Assembly: GCA_016208525.1 (NCBI GenBank)
Contig: JACQYJ010000028.1
Coordinates: 1 to 14,864 of the forward strand
Length of the DNA: 14,864 nt
From: Deltaproteobacteria bacterium
Lineage (GTDB): Bacteria > Desulfobacterota > JAENJC01
Reading direction: 5' to 3'
In this document: piece after piece, positions 1 through 6,553 of the stretch
Layout of the letters: every line of letters begins with the position of its first letter
How positions within the stretch are numbered: position 1 is the first letter of the stretch
Position numbers and translations under genes: made by a program
The notes under the pieces: model-generated
Database searches by the model: none
The model's input: the letters and a program-made list of their open reading frames with translations, nothing else
What the model was told of the DNA's origin: nothing

Positions 1-1068
1 GAGTGTGCGCTCTCTACCGCCATTGTATTTATCGCAGCCCGCTTTGAGTCAAGGGCAATTATAGATTTTTCAAACATTGCAAGGCAGGTGATAAGTCAGA
101 TAGGTTATGACCAGAACGCCTTTAACTCTAAGACGTGCAGCATAATCACAAGCCTCAGGGAAAAACCTTATGACGGACAGGATTTTTTTGATGAGAAGAA
201 CCTTTCCGATGATGATATTGAGCGCATCCCGGCCAGGAACCAGGTTACGGTCTTCGGCTTTGCCTGCAATCAGACCCCTTCCCTTATGCCGCTCCCGATC
301 TGGCTTGCCCACAAGCTTTCAAGGAAGCTTACGTCAGCCAGACTTCAAAGAACGCTTCCCTACCTTGCCCCTGACGGCAAGACCCAGGTAGGAGTGGAAT
401 ATAAAGGCGGGCGGCCATTCAGAATCCATAGTATAGCAGTAATCGCAAGCCAAAATATCTCTGCCTCATCAGGAGGACCAGGCTTGAATAGGCTTGAGGA
501 CGATATAAGGGAAGCGGTCATCAACTCCGTGTTTCAGGATGAAGAGATAAAAACGGATAATGACACAAGGATATTTGTCAACCCTGACGGGCCTTTCATC
601 CTTGGAGGACCTGCCATCCATTCAGGTCTGACCGGAAGGAAGAACGCCATAGACACTTACGGAGAGTATTCAAGACACAGCGGCGCAGCCTTGAGCGGGA
701 AGGACCCATCGCGTATCGACCGGATCGGGGCCTATGCAGCCCGTTATGCCGCCAAGAATGTTGTGGCAGCCGGGCTGGCTGATGAATGTGAAGTAATGTT
801 AAGCTATTCCATCGGTCTTTCAAGGCCTGTAAGCATTCAGGTTGAGACCTTCGGAACAGGGAAGATGCCGGATAAAGAAATAGCCTCCAGGATTGAAAGA
901 CATTTTGATTTTAGGCTTGCGGGAATAATAAGACAATTCAATCTCAGGCACCTTCCATCCACAAATAAGGGTGGCTTTTACAGAAAACTTGCAGCCTATG
1001 GACATGTGGGAAGGATGGATATAGGGCTTCCGTGGGAAGTGACCGACAAGATCGGTATGCTCAAGTAG
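1..1068 (+). CDS. metK: Methionine adenosyltransferase, divergent, 5'-truncated by window edge
   Basis: The frame is open from base 1, so the gene begins upstream; 355 residues are visible, against about 384 for the whole E. coli enzyme. MetK makes S-adenosylmethionine from ATP and methionine in the cytosol. The C-terminal half is clearly MetK: FVNPDGPFILGGP, SGLTGRKNAIDTYG, SGKDPSRIDR, AYAARYAAKNVVAAGLADECE and VETFGTG. The usual GAGDQG nucleotide loop, followed by FGYA, reads IPARNQVTVFGFA here. That loses the loop glycines and replaces the aspartate that corresponds to E. coli D118 with Asn. GGGAFSGKD reads HSGAALSGKD, and a conserved Lys (PSKVDR) is Arg. The TRK-type Arg/Lys pair and the Asp of RIDR remain. 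The gene ends 9 bp before the next one, suggesting co-transcription. It is either a divergent MetK subfamily or a paralogue with altered activity. Family assignment is firm; catalytic competence is unknown. Confidence 0.9.
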   Translation, partial: ECALSTAIVFIAARFESRAIIDFSNIARQVISQIGYDQNAFNSKTCSIITSLREKPYDGQDFFDEKNLSDDDIERIPARNQVTVFGFACNQTPSLMPLPIWLAHKLSRKLTSARLQRTLPYLAPDGKTQVGVEYKGGRPFRIHSIAVIASQNISASSGGPGLNRLEDDIREAVINSVFQDEEIKTDNDTRIFVNPDGPFILGGPAIHSGLTGRKNAIDTYGEYSRHSGAALSGKDPSRIDRIGAYAARYAAKNVVAAGLADECEVMLSYSIGLSRPVSIQVETFGTGKMPDKEIASRIERHFDFRLAGIIRQFNLRHLPSTNKGGFYRKLAAYGHVGRMDIGLPWEVTDKIGMLK

Positions 1069-1077
1069 AGGGTAACG

Positions 1078-2049
1078 ATGAGTACGAACAATCATTGCGA
1101 ATCAGCCAGATGCCATATTGCAGTGAGGGTTCCTGCTGCAAAAGCAAACGACATGGTCAACTCGGTACTCCCGGCGCTTCATGGCAAAACGTTTGATACA
1201 ACGGATACAATATATATCCTGGATGACAACGAAAGGCTTCAGGGACTTGTCACTCTCCCGCATCTTTTGACAGCAGGGCGTGAATTGACTCTCAAGGAGA
1301 TAATGATAACCGACCCGCCTGCTGCAGGCCCTGAGGACGATCAGGAGCAGGTGGCCTCTTTGGCGATCAGGCACGGGATCACCTCTGTCCCGGTGGTGGA
1401 TTCGGAAAAGAGGTTTCTCGGCGCTGTCCCGTCCAATTCCATCTTTCAGATTCTCAGGCGGGAGCATATTGAAGACATGAACAGGCTTGTCGGAATCATG
1501 AACGTAAACAACAAGGCAATCAACGCGCTGGAGGCATCCCCTGTCAAGCGACTCAAGAGCAGGCTCCCATGGCTCCTCATTGGTCTGTTCGGGAGCATGG
1601 TGGCAACCTTTATCGTATCCAGATTCGAGCATGTCCTGGAGAGCAGGGTCTCTATAGCCTTCTTTATCCCGGCCATTGTATATATTGCCGATGCAATCGG
1701 GACTCAGACAGAGACCGTGGCAGTCAGAGGATTGTCGCTTACTAACACCCCTATTTTAAAGCTGATAACCGGGGAATTTATGACCGGCCTCCTCATAGGC
1801 CTCTCACTCTGCCTTCTGATATTCCCGTTTGCGTACATGATATTTGCTGATATCAATCTGGCCTTTGCTGTGGCCGTCGCAGTCCTATCAGCAGGGACCC
1901 TCGCAACCACCATAGGGCTTATCTTTCCCTGGCTCCTCTCAAAAGTTGGGATGGACCCGGCTTTTGGGAGCGGTCCGGTAGCCACCATTATCCAGGACGT
2001 CTTGAGCTTACTGGTATATTTCTTCATTGTTACGATCTTTGTTATATAA
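1078..2049 (+). CDS. MgtE-type magnesium transporter without N domain (CBS pair + membrane domain)
   Basis: The protein has 323 residues, against about 450 for classical MgtE. Residues 20-135 look like a tandem CBS pair (for example ITSVPVVDSEKRFLGAV), which in MgtE senses Mg2+ or nucleotides. A connecting helix follows, then about five hydrophobic segments from residue 160 to the end. The membrane part carries MgtE-like motifs: AFFIPAIVYIADAIGTQTET in place of the usual FIPLL..GGNxGxQ, and MDPAFGSGPVATIIQDVLSL near the C-terminus, keeping an acidic residue in the position of the pore aspartate. The superhelical MgtE N domain is absent. The start is ATG 1078 with GAGGGT upstream, 9 bp after metK. 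The role is probably inner-membrane Mg2+ or related divalent cation transport. Mg2+ is a cofactor of MetK, but a functional link is only a guess. Confidence 0.82.
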   Translation: MSTNNHCESARCHIAVRVPAAKANDMVNSVLPALHGKTFDTTDTIYILDDNERLQGLVTLPHLLTAGRELTLKEIMITDPPAAGPEDDQEQVASLAIRHGITSVPVVDSEKRFLGAVPSNSIFQILRREHIEDMNRLVGIMNVNNKAINALEASPVKRLKSRLPWLLIGLFGSMVATFIVSRFEHVLESRVSIAFFIPAIVYIADAIGTQTETVAVRGLSLTNTPILKLITGEFMTGLLIGLSLCLLIFPFAYMIFADINLAFAVAVAVLSAGTLATTIGLIFPWLLSKVGMDPAFGSGPVATIIQDVLSLLVYFFIVTIFVI

Positions 2050-2064
2050 AAGGGGCCTCTCTCC

Positions 2065-2364
2065 ATGGACAAAACCGCACTCTATGCCAACGAAAAGGAA
2101 AAAAAGCAGCATATTCATAATATTGAGTTCATCGCCCACGATACGGGGATACCTTATGACGACGTCGCACTCCTCTATGAAGTTGCTTTAGATAAGGCCA
2201 GGAAAGGGGCTAAGGTTAAGGACTATCTTCCCATACTTGTCCCCAGAAAGGTAAAATACGTTCTGACAACAAGACAGATCGGAAGAGCGAAGACTGTCTT
2301 ACATCCTGACTGCAATTGGGCGTGGATTGACATACCAGTCCTCCCCCCTGGAGATAGAACTTGA
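2065..2364 (+). CDS. DUF3562-like small protein with an aberrant C-terminus
   Basis: This 99-residue reading frame begins 15 bp after the transporter gene. Residues 14-68 (HIHNIEFIAHDTGIPYDDVA, then VKDYLPILVPRKVKYVL) resemble the DUF3562 pattern: a short helical domain with a conserved ArvkDyLpiLv.R segment. No function is known for that family. After about residue 70 the sequence stops looking like the family. The last 30 residues are encoded by DNA that, in another frame, encodes a diacylglycerol-kinase-like protein. The native gene therefore probably ended near 2265-2275, and the present tail comes from a junction. The 14-nt string AGATCGGAAGAGCG at 2276-2289 sits at that point. The Shine-Dalgarno is a weak AAGGGG about 10 nt upstream. 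The family call is moderate, and the stop position should not be trusted. Confidence 0.6.
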   Translation: MDKTALYANEKEKKQHIHNIEFIAHDTGIPYDDVALLYEVALDKARKGAKVKDYLPILVPRKVKYVLTTRQIGRAKTVLHPDCNWAWIDIPVLPPGDRT

Positions 2365-2707
2365 CAACGGCCAGAAGGTCAACGGCTACGGGGCGGTAGT
2401 TGGCAACATGAAGTATTATGGCGGCACCATGTCTATAACTCCATTTGCGGATATGGAACGTAACGACCTGGATGTCTGCATATTCAAGAGTAAGGGGTTC
2501 GGAAACATCCTGAGGTATACATGGGGCGTCATTCAAAAGAGGCATCTGACTTACCCTGATGTTGAATATCACACGGTTAAGAACTTGAAGATAAAATCAA
2601 AAGGGAAGACTTACATACAGGCCGACGGGGACGTTGTGGGGCAGTTGCCGGCTGAGTTTTCAATAGCAGAGGAAGGCATAACAGTCATCCTTCCAAAGGA
2701 GGTCTAA
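2267..2707 (+). pseudogene. Diacylglycerol/sphingosine kinase-like protein, C-terminal remnant
   Basis: The reading frame is open from just after a TGA at 2264-2266. Family resemblance is visible from about 2288 (RLSYILTAI, then SPLEIELDNGQKVNGYGAVV), continuing through GNMKYYGGTMSITPFADMER and NDLDVCIF to ADGDVVGQLPAEFSI. This is the C-terminal beta-sandwich of the DagK/YegS/BmrU lipid-kinase family, which phosphorylates diacylglycerol or related lipids at the membrane. The whole N-terminal catalytic domain with the GGDGT nucleotide loop is missing, so the fragment cannot be an active kinase. The first possible in-frame start nearby is TTG 2327, with no good ribosome site. It precedes a PAP2 phosphatase by 1 bp and a diacylglycerol-glycosyltransferase-like gene, so the original cluster would have handled membrane lipids or undecaprenyl carriers. 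The truncation is either a real deletion or an assembly join. Confidence 0.75.
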
Positions 2708-2708
2708 A

Positions 2709-3236
2709 ATGTCAGCAATAATAGAAACAATATACAAGTATGACTCTCTCATAAGCTACCGTCTGGGGGACCTTAAGTCGCACCGGTGGCTAAGGGACCT
2801 GATGGTTATTTCAAGTAAGCTGGGGGACGGCTCAATATGGCTCTTCCTGAGCCTGTCTTTGCTCTTGTTCGGAGGAATAGAGGGACAGAAGGCTGTATTA
2901 ATAGGAACAATATCGGTCATCCTGTGCGTGGCGATATTTAAGGCCATCAAGCATAGCACTACAAGGAAGAGGCCCTTTGAGACTTACGTAGACATGGAGT
3001 TCATCCTTCCACCGCCTGATGAATATTCATTCCCATCCGGTCACTCAATAAATGCCTTTGCCATTGCAACGGCAGCGGCCTGGTTCTTCCCGCTACTGTT
3101 TATTCCGCTTTTCGTCATGGCGTCCCTAATCGCCATATCCAGGGTCTTTCTGTCACTCCATTATCCGACCGATGTCATCGTCGGGGGCCTCATAGGGATA
3201 GGGGTGTCCAGCACCCTGATATGGGTGATCGGGTAG
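2709..3236 (+). CDS. PAP2-family membrane phosphatase
   Basis: This 175-residue membrane protein has the three-part acid-phosphatase signature complete: K81-x6-R88-P89 (KHSTTRKRP), P109-S-G-H112, and S144-R145-x5-H151-x3-D155 (SRVFLSLHYPTD). Hydrophobic helices span about residues 43-57, 62-80, 115-142 and 157-174. Members remove phosphate from lipid phosphates such as phosphatidate, phosphatidylglycerophosphate or undecaprenyl pyrophosphate, with the active site facing the periplasm. The start ATG 2709 follows AAGGAGGTC with good spacing and lies 1 bp after the kinase remnant. The stop TAG abuts the ATG of the next gene. Its neighbours point to phospholipid or carrier-lipid turnover; the exact substrate cannot be read from the sequence. 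Confidence 0.88.
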   Translation: MSAIIETIYKYDSLISYRLGDLKSHRWLRDLMVISSKLGDGSIWLFLSLSLLLFGGIEGQKAVLIGTISVILCVAIFKAIKHSTTRKRPFETYVDMEFILPPPDEYSFPSGHSINAFAIATAAAWFFPLLFIPLFVMASLIAISRVFLSLHYPTDVIVGGLIGIGVSSTLIWVIG

Positions 3237-4397
3237 ATGTATAAAAAAATATTGATCGCGACCATCGGCTACGGTTCAGGCCACAATATGGCGGCAGAGG
3301 CACTGGCTGAATCTGTCTGTCGTGACTTTCCAGGCTCGGATGTGCGGGTTGTAGATTTTTTGAGTTATGATGGAGGGCTGAGGGACAAACTAAGGAGCGC
3401 CTTCTATTTTTTAACAATCAAATTTGATGCACTCGTAAAAAGTCCCAAATCACCCTTCGACAAGCTCAGGGCGAACGGTGGTCTGGTTGAAATCATTGAC
3501 TTTATTCCGTTCGTGGTGAGCTTGTCGAACCACAGCAAAGACTTTTTACGAATGAATCAAATTTACCCCCGGAGCATACCACTTCATTTATCAAAGTCTT
3601 GCCGGCTATAAATGGTTCTCGCATCTTCTCTTCAGGCCTTATCTAAAGAAGATGGAAAAGTTTGTTAACAACTTTTCGCCGGACATGATCATCTCTACGC
3701 ATGTCTTCTGCGCCATGTCTTCATCCGTACTGAAATCGAGATACCTGTCAGTAAAGGCCGTTCATGGAGTCCTGACCGATTTCCTTGACGACACATACTG
3801 GAACAGATGCCGCCTGGACCGCTTTTATGTGGCCACTGAAGAACTGAGAGAGAGGATGATACTGAACGGCGTACCGGAAATGACTATAGAGGTGAAGCCC
3901 TTTCCTGTAAGGCAGGTTTTTCATAGAAAGGGGAACAGAAAGGAGCTATGTAGAAAAATAGACCCGAACCTGAAACCTGAAACTTATACAGCGCTTGTTT
4001 TAGGAGGAGGAGAGGGCTGGGAAGGATAGAAGATGTTGTCGGGGTCTTAAAAGAGTTCCCGGTCCAGTGCCTCATAGTGACAGGCAGAAATGAAAAGCTG
4101 AGGCAAAGGCTGAACCGGCTAAAACAGGATTATCCTCGTCTCTTTATATTCGGCTACATCGCCAATATGCATGAGCTTATGGATATTAGCGACCTCTGCA
4201 TTACAAAGCCGGGAGGGGCCACGGTAGCAGAATGCATGGTAAAGGGTCTGCCTATGATATCCTGCCGCCCTCCCCTTCCCGGCCCTGAGACGGAGAATAT
4301 GACCTTTTTGAGCAGCAAAAATCTTGCGGAGCTCTGCCCAACAATGGATTCTCTGCGCAAAACGATGCTGAAAAGAATCGATTATAGAAAGATATAG
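3237..4397 (+). pseudogene. MGDG synthase-type glycosyltransferase, interrupted by a MITE and a frameshift
   Basis: The N-terminus, MYKKILIATIGYGSGHN, and a VRVVDFLSYDG strand match the MGDG-synthase/diacylglycerol glucosyltransferase family (GT28-like), which transfers sugars from UDP-sugars to membrane diacylglycerol. The frame breaks at 3426, where a 129-bp element is inserted with a 10-bp duplication. After the element the protein resumes in another frame (KFTPGAYHFIYQSLAGYKWF), runs through FSPDMIISTHVF and VLGGGEG, and breaks again near 4015. A single missing base there moves the frame from GGGEG to GRIEDVVGVLKEF. The C-terminal half holds the sugar-nucleotide motif KPGGATVAECMVKGLPMI and then PLPGPETEN. 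The C-terminus after about 4330 is short for the family. The frame stays open beyond the TAG at 4395 to TAA 4491-4493, with no recognisable sequence. The gene is non-functional as it stands. Confidence 0.85.
3426..3554. mobile_element. MITE-like palindromic element inserted in the glycosyltransferase gene
   Basis: This is a 129-bp insertion flanked by identical AATCAAATTT at 3416-3425 and 3555-3564, a probable 10-bp target duplication. The outer terminal arms are CACTCGTAAAAAGTC-like (3430-3444) and GACTTTTTACGAATG (3540-3554), inverted to each other with one or two mismatches. A second, inner inverted repeat lies at 3456-3478 and 3507-3529, built around TTCGACAAGCTCA; a loop of about 28 bp separates the arms. 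No protein is encoded. The element plus one duplication copy totals 139 bp, exactly the frame offset (1 mod 3) needed to rejoin the host gene. This confirms it as an insertion that would depend on a transposase supplied elsewhere. Confidence 0.85.
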
Positions 4398-4482
4398 GTA
4401 GATACTACGGGAGATCAGATAATGGCTGCATTCCGCCGTGTGCGGGATAAGATCAAAGGAAGACTTCTTACATTTATTGAAA

Positions 4483-4538
4483 CTGTAACCTAATCTTAAT
4501 ATTCCCGTAATAACGCCGTAACAATCCTTAACTATACT
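4483..4538 (+). promoter_or_regulatory. PhoB-box array and -10 for the lipoprotein/porin operon
   Basis: Four 7-bp half-sites lie in register at 11-bp pitch: CTGTAAC (4483), TCTTAAT (4494, weaker), CCGTAAT (4505) and CCGTAAC (4516). The last pair forms a classical Pho box (7 bp, 4-bp gap, 7 bp) and is followed by a 10-nt spacer and TATACT (4533-4538), a good -10 hexamer. There is no -35, which is typical where PhoB takes its place. The expected transcription start is near 4545. The extra upstream half-sites would allow two PhoB dimers to bind. The preceding 85 bp (4398-4482), downstream of the broken glycosyltransferase, show nothing else recognisable. Confidence 0.8.
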
Positions 4539-4544
4539 GGCCTC

Positions 4545-4694
4545 GTTCTCCCCTCCGTTCCTTCTGCTTCCTCTTGCCGATGCTGCCGGTGGGATGAGGC
4601 AGGAGGGACAAATAAAATTCGGGGTAAAAAGTAGCAGGGTGGGATATGCCTACTGTAGAAAACAGAAAAATCTAAAATGAAAGGGGGTGAATAA
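4545..4694 (+). other. Long 5' leader of the Pho-regulated lipoprotein mRNA
   Basis: About 150 nt separate the inferred start site from the ATG. A pyrimidine-rich stretch (4548-4575) and a purine-rich stretch (4595-4610, with GAGGCAGGAGGG) could partly pair. I recognise no known riboswitch. The ribosome site AGGGGGTG lies 6 nt before ATG 4695. Confidence 0.3.
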
Positions 4695-5078
4695 ATGAGG
4701 GTTAAAAGATACATCTCTTTAATTGGATTGCTCGTAGCCGGGTTGATCGGCGGCTGCGCAACTTCACAGACCGCCAAGGCGCCGGCAGAACCGACTGTCG
4801 AATACTTCAAGCTGGACAGCGGAAAGCTCGTTCCAGGCAAGGTAAAGGCAAATGCCTACTTTGAGGTGACGAAAGACGAAAAGATTTATGTCTTCGTCTC
4901 GCCCAAGGCAAAGGCTGCATGGGAAAATACAGGGAAGCTCGGCGGAAAGCCTGTAAGCGGTTTCGGTTATGGCCCGAACGGCGAAACAGTGATGTTTGAG
5001 TCAGAACTGGCACAGAAGGAATATGACAAGAGGCATGAAGGCAGTGAGGGGACTGTCCCAGATTTACGGGCGAAGTGA
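4695..5078 (+). CDS. Small Pho-regulated lipoprotein of unknown function
   Basis: This 127-residue precursor has a positively charged N-terminus, a hydrophobic stretch (residues 6-18) and a lipobox ending in LIGG-C21, so it is probably a lipid-anchored envelope protein. The mature part has a VEYFKLDSGKLVPGKVKANA segment, then YFEVTKDEKIYVFVSP and FGYGPNGETVMFES. I do not recognise a named family. The start is fixed by AGGGGGTG upstream. The last ten or so residues (EGTVPDLRAK) are encoded by the left part of a palindromic repeat beginning at 5048, which also supplies the TGA stop. The native C-terminus was probably replaced or trimmed by that insertion. It is the first gene after a PhoB-box promoter and lies 63 bp upstream of a phosphate-selective porin. 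A role in outer-membrane phosphate uptake or porin assembly is plausible but inferred from position only. Confidence 0.75.
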   Translation: MRVKRYISLIGLLVAGLIGGCATSQTAKAPAEPTVEYFKLDSGKLVPGKVKANAYFEVTKDEKIYVFVSPKAKAAWENTGKLGGKPVSGFGYGPNGETVMFESELAQKEYDKRHEGSEGTVPDLRAK

Positions 5079-5107
5079 AACGGAGCCGTAGAATCGCGAC
5101 TGTCCCC
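5048..5107 (+). repeat. GGGGACTGTCCC palindromic repeat, copy 1 (60 bp)
   Basis: This copy begins GGGGACTGTCCC and ends GACTGTCCCC. The core is GATTTACGGG, then GTGAAACGGAGCCGTAGAAT. Each end is itself a near-perfect palindrome, and the TTTACGG/CCGTAGAA arms pair across the middle. It overlaps the end of the lipoprotein gene and lies in the gap before the porin. Confidence 0.85.
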
Positions 5108-5141
5108 GGCGAACAATTAACCAAAAAAAGGAGAAAAACAG

Positions 5142-6389
5142 ATGAAAAAAACGTTATTAGCATTAACTCTGGCGCTCTCAATGACCGCGTCGGCATTCGC
5201 TCAGGATTTTGCCATGGGCGAAGAAACAAAGGGACTTAAGGTAAAGATCAGCGATGATACCGACTTCAGCATCAGGACCCGCATGCAGCCGAGGTTTGAT
5301 ATGGGCGACCTGATAACAAGCAAGGACGGGAAGTCCTATGAATCTGAAACGGATATCTATCTCAGGAGGCTCCGCCTTGAGATGGACGGAAAGCTCACAA
5401 AGGAGTTGAAGTACAACCTTACCCTGGAGATGGACAAGAACGGCAAGAGCGGCAAAGCCAGCGCATCCGCCGCAAATGAAGTGAAGGTACAGTATGCGTA
5501 TCTCGATTATAAATTTGCGGATACGGCAAAACTCCGCTTCGGTAAGGCCAAGCTCCCATATTCAAGGGTATCACTCAGTTCATCCTCAAAACAACTCTTG
5601 ATAGAGAGGCCGGTAACGACTGAGGCAGCAAAGAAGGTTTTCGATGACTACTATCAGACCAATGCCATGCTCCACGGCAGCTTTGCGGAAGGGCTTATAG
5701 CCTACAACCTGGCGATGGCGGATGGTTGGGAAAATGGGAATTATCTGAACGGTACAGAGCAAAAAGCAGATTTAGTTACTGGCAAGGTCAGTACAGTGGA
5801 TAAAGAAGGTAAGGTCTTTAAATCTGCCCCACTATATATAGCCAGGGTTGAGGTTTCCCCTCCCGGGTTTGTAGAGAAGAGTAAGAGCGATGCCCATCTT
5901 GGAGAAGGACAGCATGTAACCCTTGGTTTCAGCTATGCCGCCGAGAAATCCATCGAATACTCAACCTATAAAGGGGCCGCCAGCGATGACTCCGAGGACA
6001 GGACCCTTATGGGCGCAGACATCTCGGCCCACTTTGGAGGCCTTACCCTTCAGGGCGAGTATATTTCATGGAAGATCGATTACAGCAATGCAGCAACAAG
6101 CGACAAGGAGCCGAACGGCTGGTATGCGCAGGCTGGGTACTTCATCCCCGGCATAAATATTGAACCTGTTGTGAGGTACGAAATCTACAACCATAACTCC
6201 AATGCAGCCGCCGGTGCGGATGACACCGAGGAAAAGGACACTACAATAGGTGTAAACTGGTACGGCAAAGGCCACAGCTTCAAGATAGGCGCCAACTGGA
6301 TAAATTCAGCCTATGGCAAAAATGCAGGCGCTTTAGCGAATGCCGACAAAAAAGATGTCTATCAGGTACAGGCCCAGTTGTACTTCTAA
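5142..6389 (+). CDS. Phosphate-selective porin, OprO/OprP type
   Basis: This 415-residue protein has a clear signal peptide (MKKTLLALTLALSMTASAFA, cleavage after A20). The mature part has alternating beta-strand character and motifs of the Porin_O_P family: FSIRTRMQPRFDMG, DIYLRRLRLEMDGKL, YAYLDYKFADTAKLRFGKAK and RLPYSR-like PYSRVSLSS. It ends in QLYF, the terminal Phe typical of outer-membrane beta-barrels. OprP-type trimers form anion- or phosphate-specific channels that are induced under phosphate starvation. The start ATG 5142 follows AAGGAG. It is the second gene after the PhoB-box promoter at 4483-4538, and it leads into the pst operon, forming a complete uptake route. Polyphosphate specificity (OprO) versus phosphate (OprP) cannot be resolved here. 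Confidence 0.88.
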   Translation: MKKTLLALTLALSMTASAFAQDFAMGEETKGLKVKISDDTDFSIRTRMQPRFDMGDLITSKDGKSYESETDIYLRRLRLEMDGKLTKELKYNLTLEMDKNGKSGKASASAANEVKVQYAYLDYKFADTAKLRFGKAKLPYSRVSLSSSSKQLLIERPVTTEAAKKVFDDYYQTNAMLHGSFAEGLIAYNLAMADGWENGNYLNGTEQKADLVTGKVSTVDKEGKVFKSAPLYIARVEVSPPGFVEKSKSDAHLGEGQHVTLGFSYAAEKSIEYSTYKGAASDDSEDRTLMGADISAHFGGLTLQGEYISWKIDYSNAATSDKEPNGWYAQAGYFIPGINIEPVVRYEIYNHNSNAAAGADDTEEKDTTIGVNWYGKGHSFKIGANWINSAYGKNAGALANADKKDVYQVQAQLYF

Positions 6390-6393
6390 TCAT

Positions 6394-6445
6394 GGGGACA
6401 GTCCCGATTCTACGGCCTTCGGCCCGTAAATCTGGGACAGTCCCC
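6394..6445 (-). repeat. GGGGACTGTCCC palindromic repeat, copy 2 (52 bp, inverted, compact)
   Basis: This copy starts 4 bp after the porin stop codon, in the opposite orientation to copies 1 and 3. It lacks the GTGAAACGGAG insert. As a result the arms TACGGCC and GGCCCGTA close on a TTC loop and form a strong hairpin between the two GGGACAGTCCC ends. It could act as a 3' end or terminator structure for the porin mRNA, but there is no T-run. Confidence 0.85.
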
Positions 6446-6486
6446 AGATAAACCCGCACCTTATTAAATTGACAATTTTAATAAAA

Positions 6487-6520
6487 CTGTAATATAACTG
6501 TAACATTTCTCCGGCATACT
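6487..6520 (+). promoter_or_regulatory. PhoB box and -10 for the pst operon
   Basis: CTGTAAT (6487-6493), a 4-bp ATAA gap and CTGTAAC (6498-6504) make a near-consensus Pho box. A 10-nt spacer follows, then CATACT (6515-6520) as the -10. The geometry is identical to that of the promoter at 4483-4538. A weaker half-site, TTTTAAT (6476-6482), continues the 11-bp register upstream. Transcription should start near 6527, giving a leader of about 27 nt. Confidence 0.85.
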
Positions 6521-6553
6521 CTGCCGATAGAATGTTAACAAATGGAGGAAATG

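Noticed and set aside
1102..1632. 176-codon minus-strand frame within the MgtE-like gene
   Set aside because: It lies opposite a well-supported CDS; its Cys/Arg-rich composition looks like a reverse-frame artefact.
4545..4694. Riboswitch in the leader of the lipoprotein gene
   Set aside because: There is only partial purine/pyrimidine complementarity and no known aptamer motif.
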